Part shown: piece after piece, positions 25,501-39,300 of the stretch
Layout of the letters: each line of letters begins with the position of its first letter
Numbering within the stretch: position 1 is the first letter of the stretch
Assembly (NCBI GenBank): GCA_033782935.1
Contig: JAWQEG010000135.1
Span: forward strand, 1,366,501-1,430,500
Reading direction: 5' to 3'
Length of the DNA: 64,000 bases
Source: Petrolisthes cinctipes
Lineage: Eukaryota > Arthropoda > Malacostraca > Decapoda > Porcellanidae
Notes under the pieces: model-generated
Databases searched by the model: none
Told to the model about the DNA's origin: nothing
Seen by the model: only the letters and a program-made list of their open reading frames with translations
Position numbers and translations under genes: made by a program

Positions 25501-26331
25501 GTCCCCAAAATATCGAATTTTCGGGTGTTTTCAACCTGAATTTGAGATATAAACGGGTACAGAAGATGCATCCACATATTGACTTTGGGCACCTAAAATA
25601 TCGATTTTCAGCATGTTTTGGTCCTGTATTTTGAAAATACTCTAACACGGAGTAGGCATGTACAGATCTATTCTGGGACTCCAAAATATCGAATTTTACG
25701 GGTGTTTGGAGCCTGAATTTGAGATATAAACGGGTACAGAAGAAGCATGCACATATCGACTTTTGAGCACCTAAAATATCAATTTTCAGCATGTTTTGGG
25801 CCTGTCTTTTGAAAATATTCTAACACGGAGTAGGCATGTAAAGATCGCTTCTGGGACCCCAAAATATCGAATTTTTGGGTGTTTTGGGCCTGAATTTGAT
25901 ATATCGACTTTGGGCACCATATATATCGATTTTTAGCATGTTTTGAGCCTATATTTTGAACATGTTCTAGCACTGAGTAGGCATGTACAGATCGCTTCTG
26001 GGACCCCAAAATATCGAATTTTCAGGAGTTTTGAGCCTGAATTTGAGATATAAACGAGTACTGAAGATGCATGCACATATCTACTTTTGGGCACCTAAAA
26101 TATCGATTTTGAGCATGTTTTGGGTCTGTATCTTGAAAACATTCTAACTATTAGTAGGCATGTACAGATCGCTTCTAGGACCCCAAAATACCGAATTTTC
26201 GGAAGTTTTGAGGTTGAATTTGGGATATAAACGGGTACAGAAGATACATGCACATATTGACTTTGGGCACCTAAAAGATCGATTTTCAGCATGTTTTGAG
26301 CCTGTATTTTGAAAATACTCTAACACGGAGT
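19545..26331. repeat. Array segment between the two transposon copies
   Basis: This is ordinary satellite with long and short monomers. About 23466-24184 repeats material seen at 17949-18597 and again at about 25779-26292, so the region has been reshuffled more than once. A local variant reading AAATATCGATTTTTTAGCATG with GATATTCTTATAAACATT occurs near 16076, 21950 and 29470, linking three distant places. No gene or additional insertion is seen. Confidence 0.85.
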
Positions 26332-26575
26332 CGGCATGTACAGGTCGCTTCTGGGACCCCAAAATATCCAATTTTCGGGTGTTCTGGGCCTGAATTTGAG
26401 ATATCAACTTTGGGCACCTAAAATATCGATTTCTAGCATGTTTTGAGCCTATATATTGAAAATATTCTAGCACTGAGTAGGCATGTACAGATCGCTTCTG
26501 GTACCCCAAAATATCGAATTTTCCGGTGTTTTGAGCCTTAATTTGAGATATAAACGGGTACAGAAGATGCATGTA
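26332..26575. repeat. Satellite flank co-duplicated with the transposon, copy 2
   Basis: This is the counterpart of 18813-19056 at offset 7,519. It keeps the rare markers ACAGGTCGCTTC and CGATTTCTAGCATG. Its own changes include ATATCCAATTTTC, TTCTGGTACCCC, TTTTCCGGTG and GAGCCTTAATTTG. Confidence 0.88.
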
Positions 26576-26608
26576 CAGTCGGCAAAAAAAGTTTCGTTAC
26601 CACCCCTA
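26576..26608 (+). repeat. Left terminal inverted repeat of transposon copy 2
   Basis: It begins CAGTCGGC plus seven A and continues GTTTCGTTACCACCCCTA. It pairs with 27029-27061 at 32 of 33 positions, the single mismatch being at position 28. Confidence 0.92.
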
Positions 26609-26957
26609 CGTTAATTTTAACATGGGTAAGCCCGGTAGAGTTGGTATTCCGCAGACATGCAGCTGTGACTCGTGTCATCCGGGACATCCCGTCGGGACAT
26701 GCTGGATAGGAATTATCATTGCCCCGGCAGTGTCAACTTTTTTATATCAAAAGTTTAGCTGATTTTAAATTAAATTTTGAGTGTTGAAGAACTCTTACTA
26801 TTTAACGATTCATTATTAAACATAAGGAAATGCGTTAGAGTATTTTAGGACAAGAATAACCTTGAAATACCAAGAAAAAATAGAACTGGCTGAGAAAATG
26901 TCATCCCTGCTTGGCTGCCCATGACACACTGAGGGGCAGTGGCAAGGGGCACGGACT

Positions 26958-26989
26958 TATAAAGGCCGGAGGGAGGCGGAGGTACGACA
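26958..26989 (+). promoter_or_regulatory. Possible core promoter inside transposon copy 2 (TATAAA)
   Basis: TATAAA is at 26958-26963, exactly 7,519 bp after the copy in the first element, with the same GACACTCACCAGTCAGG downstream. The intervening GC-rich stretch differs at two sites (GGGAGGCGGAGG here, GGGTGGCGGGGG in copy 1). The support is positional only. Confidence 0.3.
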
Positions 26990-27028
26990 CTCACCAGTCA
27001 GGTGTACCAACATTACATCACACTGTTT

Positions 27029-27061
27029 TAGGGATGGTAACGAAACTTTTTTTGCCGACTG
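27029..27061 (-). repeat. Right terminal inverted repeat of transposon copy 2
   Basis: It reads TAGGGATGGTAACGAAAC, seven T, GCCGACTG, then TA. Copy 1 has a C in place of the first T of the run. Confidence 0.92.
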
Positions 27062-27063
27062 TA

Positions 27064-30000
27064 CATATCGACTTTTAGGCACCAAAAATATCGATTTTCA
27101 GTATGTTTTGGGCCTGTATTTTGAAAACATTCTAGCACTGAGTAGGCATGTACAGATTGCTTCTGGGACCTAAAAATATCGAATTTTCGGGTGTTTAGAG
27201 GTTGAATTTGGGATATAAATGGGTGCAGAAGATGCATACACATATTGACTTTGGGCACATAAAATATCGATTTTCAGCATGTTTTCGGCCTGTATTTTGA
27301 AAATACTCTAACACGGAGTAGGCATGTACAGATCGCTTCTGGGACCCCAAAATATCGAATTTACGGGGGTTTAGGGTCTGAATTTGAGATATCGACTTTG
27401 GGCACCTAAAGTATCGATTTTTAGCATGTTTTGGGTCTGTATCTTGAAAACATTCTAACTAAGAGTAGGCATGTACAGATCGCTTCTAGGATCCAAAAAT
27501 ACCGAATTTTCGGGTGTTTTGAGCCTGAATTTAAGATATAAACGGGAACAGAAGATGCATGTACATATCGACTTTTGGGCACCTAAAATATCAATTTTCA
27601 GTATGTTTTAGGCCTGTATTTTGAAGATACTCTAACACGGAGTAGGCATGTACAGATCGCTTCTGGGACCCCAAAATATCGAATTTTCTGGTGTTTTAGG
27701 CCTGAATTTGAGATATTGACTCTGGGCACCTAAAATATCGATTTTTAGCATGTTTTGGGGAAATATTTTGAAAATATTCTAGCACTGACTAGGCATGTAC
27801 AGATCGCTTCCGGGACCCCAAAATATCGAATTTTCAGGTGTTTTGAGGGTGAATTTGAGATATAAACGGGTACAGAAGATGAATGCACATATTGACTTTG
27901 GGCACCTAAAATATCGAATTTCAGCATGTTTTGGGTCTATATTTTGAAAATATTCTAGTACTGAGTAGGCATGTACAGATCGCTTTTGGGTCCCCAAAAT
28001 ATCGAATATTCGGGTGTTTTGAGCCTGAATTTGAGATATAAACGGGTACAGAAGATGCCTGCACATATTGACTTTGGGCACCTAAAATATCGAATTTCAG
28101 CATGTTTTGGGTCTGTATCTTGAAAACATTCTAACTAGAAGTAGGCATGTACAGATCCCTTCCGGGACACCAAAATATCGAGTTTTCGGGTATATTGAGC
28201 CAGAATTTGAGATATAAACGGGTACAAAAGATGCATGAACATATCGACTTTTGGGCACCGAAAATATCGATATTGAGCATGTTTTGGGTCTGTGTCTTGA
28301 AAACATTCTAACTAGGAGTAGGCATGTACAGATCGCTTCTAGGATCCAAAAATACCGAATTTTCGGGTGTTTTGGGCCAAAACTTGAGATATAAACGGGT
28401 ACAAAAGATGCATGCACATATCGAATTTGGACACTTAAAATATCGATTTATAGCATGTTTTGAGCCTATATTTTGAAAACATTCTAGCACTGAGTAGGCA
28501 TGTACAGATCGCTTCTGGGACCCCAAAATATCGAATTTTCGGGTGTTTTGAGGTTGAATTTGGGATATAAACGGGTGCAGAAGATGCATTCACATATCGA
28601 CTTTTGGGCAACTAAAAGATCGATTTTCAATATGTTTTGGGCCTGTGTTTTGAAAATACTCTTACACGGAGTAGGCATGTACAGATCTATTCTGGGACTC
28701 CAAAATATCGAATTTTACGGGTGTCTGGAGCCTGAATTTGAGATATAATCGGGTACAGAAGAAGCATGCACATATTGACTTTTGAGCACCTAACAGATCG
28801 AATTTCAGTATGTTTTGGGCCTGTATTTTGAAAATACTCTAACACGGAGTAGGCATGTACAGATCGCTTCTGGGACCCCAAAATATCGAATTTTCCGGTG
28901 TTTTGGGCCTGAATTTGAGATATCGACTTTGAGCACCTAAAATATCGATTTTTAGCATGTTTTGGGCCTGTATTTTGAAAATACTCTAACACGGAGTAGG
29001 CATGTACAGATCGCTTCTGGGACCCCAAAATATCAAATTTTCGGGTGTTTAGGGCCAGAATTTGAGATATAAACGGGTACAAAAGATGCATGCACTTATC
29101 GACTTTTGGGCACCTAATAGATCGATTTTCAGTATGTTTTGGGCCTGTATTTTGAAAATACTCTAGGACGGAGTAGGCATGTACAGATTGCTTCTGGGAC
29201 CCCAAAAAATCGAATTTTCGGGTGTTTTGGGCCTGAATTTAGGTTTTAAACGGGTACAGAATATACATGAACATATTGACTTTTGGCACCTAAGGTATCG
29301 ATTTTCAGCATGTTTTGTGCCTGTATTTTGAAAATACTCTAACACGGAGTAGGCATGTACAGATTGCTTCTGGGACCCCAAAATATCGAATTTTCGAGTG
29401 TTTTGAGCCTGAATTTGAGATATAAACGGGTACTGAAGATGCATGCACATGTCTACTTTGGACACTTCAAATATCGATTTTTTAGCATGTTTTGAGCCTA
29501 TATTCTTATAAACATTCTAGCACGGAGTTGGCATGTACAGATCGCTTCTGTGACACCAAAATATCGAATTTTAGGGTGTTTTGGGCCTGAATTTGAGATA
29601 TCGACTTTGGGCACCTAAAATGTCGATTTTTAGCATGTTTTGGGCCTATATTTTGAAAATATTCTAGCACTGAGTAGGCATGTACAGATCTCTTCTGGGT
29701 CCCCAAAATATCGAATTTTCGAGTGTTTTGAGCCTGAATTTGAGATATAAACGGGTACAGAAGATGCATGCACATATTGACTTTGGGCACCTAAAATATC
29801 GATTTTCAGCATGTTTTGGGCCTGTATTTTGAAAATACTCTAACACGGAATAGGCATGTACAGATCGCTTCTGGGACCCCAAAATATCGAATTTTCGGGT
29901 GTTTAGGGCCAGAATTTGAGATATAAACGGGTACAGAAGATGCATGCACATATCGACTTTTGGGCACCTAAAAGATCGATTTTCAGTATGTTTTGGGCCT

Positions 30001-32570
30001 GTATTTGAAAATACTCTAGGACGGAGTAGGCATGTACAGATCGCTTCTGGGACCTCAAAATATCGAATTTTCGGGTGTTTGGGCCTGAATTTGAGATATC
30101 GACTTTGGGCACCAAAAATATCGATTTTTAGCATGTTTTGAGCCTATATTTTGAAAATATTCTAGCACTGAGTAGGCATGTACAGATCGCTTCTGGGACC
30201 CCAAAATATCGAATTTTCGGGGGTTTTGAGACTGAATTTGAGATATAAACAGGTACAGAAGATACATGCACATATTGACTTTAGGCAACTAAAATATCGA
30301 TTTTTAGTATGTTTTGGGCCTGTATTTTGAAAATACTCTAACACGGAGTAGGCATGTATAGATCGCTTCTGGGACCCCAAAATATCGAATTTTCGGGTGT
30401 TTTGGGCCTGAATTTGAGATATTGACTTTGGGCACCTAAAATAACTATTTTTAGGATGTTTTGAGCATATATTTTGAAAATATTCTAGCACTGTGTAGGC
30501 ATGTACAGATCGCATCTGGGACCCCAAAATATCGAATTTTTGGGTGTTTTGAGCCTGAATTTGATATATAAACGGGTACAGAAGATACATGCACATATTG
30601 ACTTTGGGCACCTAAAATATCGATGTTCAGCATGTTTTGGGCCTTTATTTTGAAAATACTCTAACACGGATTAGGCATGTACATATTGCTTCTGGGACCC
30701 CAAAATATCGAATTTTCGAGTGTTTTGAGCCTGAATTTGAGATATAAACGGGTACTGAAGATGCATGCACATATCGACTTTTGGGTACCTAAAATATCGA
30801 TTTTGAGCATGTTTTGGGTCTGTATCTTGAAAACATTCTAACTAGGAGGAGGCATGTACAGATCGCTTCAAACACCCAAAAATACCAAATTTTCGGGTGT
30901 TTTGAGACTGAATTTGAGATATAAACGGGTACAGAAGATACATGCACATATCGACTTTTGGGCACCTAAAAGATCGATTTTATGTATGTTTTGGGCCTGT
31001 ATTTTTAAAATACTCTAACACGGAGTAGGCATGTACAGATCGCTTCTAGGACCTCAAAATATCGAATTTTCGGGTGTTTTGGGCCTGAATTTGAGATATC
31101 GACTTTGGGCACCTAAAATATCGATTTGTAGCATGTTTTGAGCCTATATTTTGAAAATATTCTAGTACTGAGTAGGCATGTACAGTATGCTTCTGGGACC
31201 CCAAAATATCGAATTTTCTGGGGTTTTGAGCCAGAATTTGAGATATAAACGGGTACAGAAGATACATGCACATAATGACTTTGGGCCCCTAAAATATCGA
31301 ATTTCAGTATGTTTTGGGCCTGTATTTTGAAAATACTCTAATACGGAGTAGGCATGTACAGATCGCTTCTGGGACCTCAAAATATCGAATTTTCGGGTGT
31401 TTGGGCCAGAATTTGAGATATCGACTTTGGGCACCTGAAATATCGATTTTTAGCATGTTTTGAGCCTATATTTTGAAAATATTCTAGCACTGAGTAGGCA
31501 TATACAAATCGCTTCTGGGACCCCAAAATATCGAATTTTCGGGTGTTTTGAGCCTGAATTTGAGATATAAACGGGTACAGAAGATACATGCACATATTGA
31601 CTTTGGGCACCTAAAATATCGATTTTCAGCATGTTTTGGGCCTGTATTTTGAAAATACTCTAACACGGAGTAGGTATGTTCAGATCGAATCTGGGACCCC
31701 AAAATATCGAATTTCCGGGTGTTTTCGGCCTGAATTTGAGATATCAACTTTGGGCACCTAAAATATCGATTTTTAGCCCGATTTGAGCCTATATTTTGAA
31801 AATATTCTAGCACTGAGTAGGCATATACAGATCGCTTCTGGGACCTTAAAATATCGAATTTTCGAGTGTTTTGAGCCTGAATTTGAGATATAAACGGGAG
31901 GAGAAGATGCATGTACATATCGACTTTTGAGCACCCAAAACATCGATTTTCAGTATGTTTTGGGCCTGTAGTTTGAAAATACTCTAATACGGAGTAGGCA
32001 TGTACAGATCGCTTCTGGGACCTAAAAAAATAGAATTTCCGTGTGTTTTCAGCCTGAATTTGAGATATCAACTGTGGGCACCTAAAATATCGATTTTTAG
32101 CCTGATTTGAGCCTATATTTTGAAAATATTCTAGCACTGAGTAGGCATATACAGATCGCTTCTGGGACCTTAAAATATCGAATTTTCGAGTGTTTTGGGC
32201 CTGAATTTGAGATATCGACTTAGGGCACCAAAAATATCGATTTTTAGCATGTTTTGGGTCTATATTTTGAATTTAATCTAGCATTGAGTAGGCATGTACA
32301 GATCGCTTCTGAGTCCTCAAAATATCGAATTTTCGGGTGTTTTGAGCCTGAATTTGAGATATAAACGGGTACAGAAGATGCATGCACATATTGACTTTGG
32401 GCACCTAAAATATCGATTTTCAGCATGTTTTGGGCCTGTATTTTGAAAATACTCTAACACGGAGTATGCATGTACAGATCGCTTATGGGACCCCAAAATA
32501 TAGAATTTTCGGATGTTTTGGGCCTGAATTTGAGATATCGACTTGGAGCACCTAAAATATCGATTTTTAG
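27064..32570. repeat. Array segment downstream of transposon copy 2
   Basis: Homology with the first duplicated region is lost at about 27199 (19680 in the other copy). It reappears near 28134, where ACAGATCCCTTCCGGGACAC matches 19808 at an offset of about 8,340. The second copy therefore holds about 820 extra bases, the size of roughly five monomers. Near 29.0-30.1 kb, monomers resemble those at 20.9-22.1 kb. No gene is present. Confidence 0.83.
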
Positions 32571-35500
32571 CATGTTTCAAGCCTATATTTTGAAAATATT
32601 CTAGCACTGAGTAGGCATGAACAGATCGCTTCTGGGACCCAAAAATATCGAATTTTCGGGTGTTTTGAGACTGAATTTGAGATATAAACGGGTACAGAAG
32701 ATACATGCACATATTGACTTTGGGCACCTAAAAGATCGATTTTATAGTATGTTTTGGGCCTGTATTTTGAAAATACTCGAACACGGAGTAGGCATGTACA
32801 GATCGCTTCTGGGACCCCAAAATATCGAATTTTAGGGTGTTTTGGGCCTGAATTTTAGATATCGACTTTGAGCACCTAAAATATCGATTTTTAGCATCTT
32901 TTTGAGCCAATATTTTGAAAATAATCTAGCACTGAGTAGGCAAGTACAGATCGCTTCTGGGACCCCAAAATATCGAATTTTCGGGTGTTCTGAGACGGAA
33001 TTTGAGATATAAACGGGTACAGAAGATACATGCACATATTGACTTTGGGCACCTAAAAGATCGATTTTTAGTATGCTTTGTGCCTGTATTTTGAAAATAC
33101 TCTAACACGGAGTAGGCATGTACAGATCGCTTCTGGGACCCCAAAATATCGAATTTTCGGGTGATTTGGGCCTGAATTTGAGATATCGACTTTGGGCACC
33201 TAAAATAACGATTTTTAGCATGTTTTGAGCCTTTATTTTGAAAATATTCTAGCACTGAGTAGGCATATACAAATCGCATCCAGGACCCCAAAATATCGAA
33301 TTTTCGGGTGTTTTGAGCCTGAATTTGAGATATAAACGGGTACAGAAGATACATGCACATATCGACTTTTGGGCACCTAAAAGATCGATTTTCAACATGT
33401 TTTGGGCCTGCATTGTGAAAATACTCTAACACGGAGTAGACATGTACAGATTGCTTCTGGGACCCCAAAATATCGAATTGTCGGGTGTTTTAGGCCTGAA
33501 TTTAAGATTTAAACGGGTACAGAAGATACATGCACATATTGAATTTGGGCACCTAAAATATCGATTTTCATCATGTTTTGGGCCTGTATTGTGAAAATAC
33601 TCTAACACGGAGTAGGCATGTACAGATTGCTTCTGGGACCCCAAAATATCGAATTTTCGGATGTTTTGGGCTTGAATTTGAGATATCGACCTTGAGCACC
33701 TAAAATATCGATTTTTATCATGTTTTGAGCCTATATTTTGAAAATATTCTAGCACTGATTAGGCATGTACAGATCGCTTCTGGGACCCCAAAATATTGAA
33801 TTTTCGGGTGTTTTGAGACTGAATTTGATATATAAACGGGTACAGAAGATACATGCACATAATGACTTTGGGCACCTAAGGTATCGATTTTCAGCATGTT
33901 TTGGGCCTGTATTTTGAAAATACACTAACAAGGAGTAGGCATGTACATATTGCTTCTGGGACCTCAAAATATCGAATTTTCGAGTGTTTTAAGCCTGAAT
34001 TTGAGATATAAACGGGTACTGAAGATGCATGCACATATTGACTTTGGGCACCTAAAATATCGATTTTCAGCATGTTTCAAGCCTATATTTTGAAAATATT
34101 CTAGCACTGAGTAGGCATGAACAGATCGCTTCTGGGACCCAAAAATATCGAATTTTCGGGTATTTTGAGACTGAATTTGAGATATAAACGGGTACAGAAG
34201 ATACATGCACATATTGACTTTGGGCACCTAAAAGATCGATTTTATAGTATGTTTTGGGCCTGTATTTTGAAAATACTCGAACACGGAGTAGGCATGTACA
34301 GATCGCTTCTGGGACCCCAAAATATCGAATTTTCGGGTGTTTTGGGCCTGAATTTGAGATATCGACTTTGAGCACCTAAAATATCGATTTTTAGCATGTT
34401 TTTGAGCCAATATTTTGAAAATTATCTAGCACTGAGTAGGCAAGTACAGATCGCTTCTGGGACCCCAAAATATCGAATTTTAGGGTGTTCTGAGACGGAA
34501 TTTGAGATATAAACGGGTACAGAAGATACATGCACATATTGACTTTGGGCACCTAAAAGATCGATTTTTAGTATGCTTTGTGCCTGTATTTTGAAAATAC
34601 TCTAACACGGAGTAGGCATGTACAGATCGCTTCTGGGACCCCAAAATATCGAATTTTCGGGTGATTTGGGCCTGAATTCGAGATATCGACTTTGGGCACC
34701 TAAAATAACGATTTTTAGCATGTTTTGAGCCTTTATTTTGAAAATATTCTAGCACTGAGTAGGCATATACAAATCGCATCCAGGACCCCAAAATATCGAA
34801 TTTTCGGGTGTTTTGAGCCTGAATTTGAGATATCGACTTTGAGCACCTAAAATATCGATTTTTAGCATGTTTTTGAGCCAATATTTTGAAAATTATCTAG
34901 CACTGAGTAGGCAAGTACAGATCGCTTCTGGGACCCCAAAATATCGAATTTTAGGGTGTTCTGAGACGGAATTTGAGATATAAACGGGTACAGAAGATAC
35001 ATGCACATATTGACTTTGGGCACCTAAAAGATCGATTTTATAGTATGTTTTGGGCCTGTATTTTGAAAATACTCGAACACGGAGTAGGCATGTACAGATC
35101 GCTTCTGGGACCCCAAAATATCGAATTTTCGGGTGTTTTGGGCCTGAATTTGAGATATCGACTTTGAGCACCTAAAATATCGATTTTTAGCATGTTTTTG
35201 AGCCAATATTTTGAAAATTATCTAGCACTGAGTAGGCAAGTACAGATCGCTTCTGGGACCCCAAAATATCGAATTTTAGGGTGTTCTGAGACGGAATTTG
35301 AGATATAAACGGGTACAGAAGATACATGCACATATTGACTTTGGGCACCTAAAAGATCGATTTTTAGTATGCTTTGTGCCTGTATTTTGAAAATACTCTA
35401 ACACGGAGTAGGCATGTACAGATCGCTTCTGGGACCCCAAAATATCGAATTTTCGGGTGATTTGGGCCTGAATTCGAGATATCGACTTTGGGCACCTAAA

Positions 35501-36371
35501 ATAACGATTTTTAGCATGTTTTGAGCCTTTATTTTGAAAATATTCTAGCACTGAGTAGGCATATACAAATCGCATCCAGGACCCCAAAATATCGAATTTT
35601 CGGGTGTTTTGAGCCTGAATTTGAGATATAAACGGGTACAGAAGATACATGCACATATCGACTTTTGGGCACCTAAAAGATCGATTTTCAGCATGTTTTG
35701 GTCCTGCATTGTGAAAATACTCTAACACGGAGTAGACATGTACAGATTGCTTCTGGGATCCCAAAATATCGAATTGTCGAGTGTTTTAGGCCTGAATTTG
35801 AGATATAAACGGGTACAGAAGATACATGCACATATTGAATTTGGGCACCTAAAATATCGATTTTCAGCATGTTTTGGGCCTGTATTGTGAAAATACTCTA
35901 TCACGGAGTAGGCATGTACAGATTGCTTCTGGGACCCCAAAATATCGAATTTTCGGATGTTTTGGGCTTGAATTTGAGATATCGACCTTGAGCACCTAGA
36001 ATATCGATTTTTATCATGTTTTGAGCCTATATTTTGAAAATATTCTAGCACTGATTAGGCATGTACAGATCGCTTCTGGGACACCAAAATATTGAATTTT
36101 CGGGTGTTTTGAGACTGAATTTGATATATAAACGGGTACAGAAGATACATGCACATAATGAATTTGGGCACCTAAGGTATCGATTTTCAGCATGTTTTGG
36201 GCCTGTATTTTGAAAATACTCTAACAAGGAGTAGGCATGTACATATTGCTTCTGGGACCTCAAAATATCGAATTTTCGAGTGTTTTAAGCCTGAATTTGA
36301 GATATAAACGGGTACTGAAGATGCATGCACATATTGTCTTTGGGGACCTAAAATATCGATTATCAGCATGT
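32571..36371. repeat. Nested duplication block (offsets 1,500, 796 and 2,296 bp)
   Basis: The rare junction CAGCATGTTTCAAGCC-like text with GGCATGAACAGATCGC occurs near 32573 and 34073, 1,500 bp apart, and the match continues to about 33328/34828. The monomer marked CCAATATTTTGAAAAT and GGCAAGTACAGATCGC then recurs near 34404, 34875 and 35200. Sequence from 34361 is repeated from 35157 (offset 796). Sequence from about 33329 to 34075 is repeated at 35625-36371 (offset 2,296 = 1,500 + 796). The order is X1-Y1-X2-short insert-X3-Y2. The match at 34832 switches inside a GAGATAT junction, consistent with exchange between monomers. Confidence 0.88.
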
Positions 36372-39300
36372 TTTTGGGCCTGTATTTTGAAAATACTCTA
36401 ACATTGAGTAGGCATGTACAGATCGCTTCTGAGACCCCAAAATATCGAATTTTCGGGTGTTTTGAGCCAAAATTTAAGATATAAACGGGTACTGAAGATG
36501 GATGCACATATCGACTTTTGGGCACCTAAAAGATCGATTTTCAGTATGTTTTGGGACTGTATTTTGAAAATACTCTAACACGGAGTAGGCATGTACAGAT
36601 CGCTTATGGGATCCCAAAATATCGAATTTTCGGATGTTTTGGGCCTGAATTAGAGATATCGACTTTGAGCACCTAAAATATCGATTTTTAGCCTGATTTG
36701 AGCCTATATTTTGAAAATATTCTAGCACTGAGTAGGCATATACAGATCGCTTCTGGGACCTTAAAATATCGAATTTTCGAGTGTTTTGGGCCTGAATTTG
36801 AGATATCGACTTAGGGCACCAAAAATATCGATTTTTAGCATGTTTTGGGTCTATATTTTGAATTTAATCTAGCATTGAGTAGGCATGTACAGATCGCTTC
36901 TGGGTCCTCAAAATATCGAATATTCGGGTGTTTTGTGCCTGAATTTAAGATATAAACGGGTACAGAAGATGCATGCACATATTGACTTTGGGCACCTTCA
37001 ATATTGATTTTCAGCATGTTTTGGGCCTGTATTTTGAAAATACTCTAACACGGACTAGGCATGTACAGATCACTTCTGGGACTCCAAAATATCGAATTTA
37101 CCGGTGTTTAGGCCAGAATTTGAGATATAAACGGGTACAAAAGATGCATGCACATATCGACTTTTGGGCACCTAAAAGGTCGATTTTCAGTATGTTTTGG
37201 ACCTGAATTTTGAAAATACTCTAACACCGAGTAGGTATGTACAGATCGCTTCTAGGAACCCAAAATATCGAATTTTCGGGTGTTTTGAGCCTGAATTTGA
37301 GATATAAACGGGTACTGAAGATGCATGCACATATCGACTTTTGGACACCTAAAAGATCGATTTTCAGTATGTTTTGGGACTGTATTTTCAAAATACTCTA
37401 ACACGGAGTAGGCATGTACAGATCGCTTATGGGACCCCAAAATATCGAATTTTCGGATGTTTTGGGCCTGAATTTGAGATATCGACTTTGAGCACCTAAA
37501 ATATCGATTTTTAGCATGTTTTGAGCCTATATTTTGAAAATATTCTAGAACTGAGTAGGCATGTACAGATCGCATCTAGGACCCCAAAATTTCGAATTTT
37601 CGGGTGTTCTGAGACGGAATTTGAGATATAAACGAGTACAGATGATACATGCACATATCGACTTTTGGGCACCTAAAATATTGATTTTGAGCATGTTTTG
37701 GGTCTGTATCTTGAAAACATTTTAACTTGGAGTAGGCATGTACAGATCGCTTCTAAAACCCAAAAATACCGAATTTTCGGGTGTTTTGAGACTGAATTTG
37801 AGATGTATACGGGTACAGAAGATACATGCACATATTCGCTTTGGGCACCTAAAGTATCGATTTTCAGCATGTTTTGGGCCTGTATTTGGAAAATACTCTA
37901 ACACGGAGTAGGCATGTACAGATTGCTTCTGGGACCCCAGAATAACGAATTTTCGGGGGTTTTGAGCCTGAATTTGAGACATAAACGGGTACTGAAGATG
38001 CATGCACATATAGACTTTTGGGCACCTAAAATATCAATTTTGAGCATGTTTTGGGTCTGTATCTTTAAAACATTCTAACTAGGAGTAGGCATGTACAGAT
38101 CGCTTCTAGGACCCAAAAATACCGAAATTTCGGGTGTTTTGAGCCTGAATTTGAGATATAAACGGGAACAGAAGATACATGCACATATTGACTATGGGCA
38201 TCTAAAATATCGATTTTCAGCATGGTTTGGACCTGTATTTTGAAAAAACTCTAGCACTGAGTAGGCATGTACAGATCGCTTCTGGGACCCAAAAATATCG
38301 AATTTTCGGGTGTTTTGAGGTTGAATTTGGGATATAAACGGGTGCAGAAGATGCCTCCACATATTGACTTTGGACACCTAAAGGATCGATTTTCATTATG
38401 TTTTGGGCCTGTATTTTGAAATTACTCGAACACGGAGTAGGCATGTACAGATCGCTTCTGGGACCCCAAAATATCGAATTTTCGGATGTTTTGGGCCTGA
38501 ATTTGAGATATCGACTTTGAGCACCTAAAATATCGATTTTTAGCATGGTTTGAGCCTATATTTTGAAAATATTCTAGCACTGAGTAGGCATGTACAGATC
38601 GCTTCTGGGACCCCAAAATATCGAATTTTCGGGGGTTTTGAGCCTGAATTTGAGATATAAACGGGTACAGAAGATGCATGCACATATTGACTTTGGGCAC
38701 CTAAAATATCGATTTTCAGCATGTTTTGGGCCTGTATTTTGAAAATACTCTAACACGAGGTAGGCATGTACAGATTGCTTCTAGGACCCCAAAATATCGA
38801 ATTTTCGAATGTTTTGAGCCTGAATTTGAGATATAAACGGGTACTGAAGATGCATGCACATATCGACTTTAGACATTTCAAATATCGATTTTTAGCATGT
38901 TTTGAGCCTATATTTTGAAAATATTCTAGCACTGAGTAGGCATGTACAGATTGCTTCTGGGACCCCAAAATAACGAATTTTCGGGTGTTTTGAGCCTGAA
39001 TTTAAGATATAAACGGGTACTGAAGATGCATGCACATATAGACTTTTGGGCACCTAAAATATCGATTTTGAGCATGTTTTGGGCCTGTATCTTTAAAACA
39101 TTCTAACTAGGAGTAGGCATGTACAGATCGCTTCTAGGACCCAAAAATACCGAATTTTCGGGTGTTTTGAGCCTGAATTTGAGATATAAACGGGAACAGA
39201 AGATGCATGCACATATCGACTTTGGACACTTCAAATATCGATTTTTAGCATGTTGTTAGCCAATATTTTTATAAATATTCTAGCACTGAGTAGGCATGTT

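Larger units (their letters stand above)
26576..27061. mobile_element. MITE-like DNA transposon, copy 2 (486 bp)
   Basis: It has the same length and the same insertion point in the monomer as copy 1, with TA at 26574-26575 and 27062-27063. By eye I count 11 substitutions and no indels against copy 1, about 98% identity. Its inverted repeats match better (32 of 33), because the right end has seven T, complementary to the seven A on the left. The identical site, the exact 7,519-bp spacing and homologous flanks show that it arose by duplication of satellite already carrying the insertion, not by a second transposition. It has no coding capacity for transposase. Confidence 0.93.

Noticed and set aside
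19057..27061. Two independent transposon insertions
   Set aside because: The insertion point, length and flanking rare satellite variants are the same in both, and the spacing of every shared marker is 7,519 bp. A single insertion followed by duplication is simpler.
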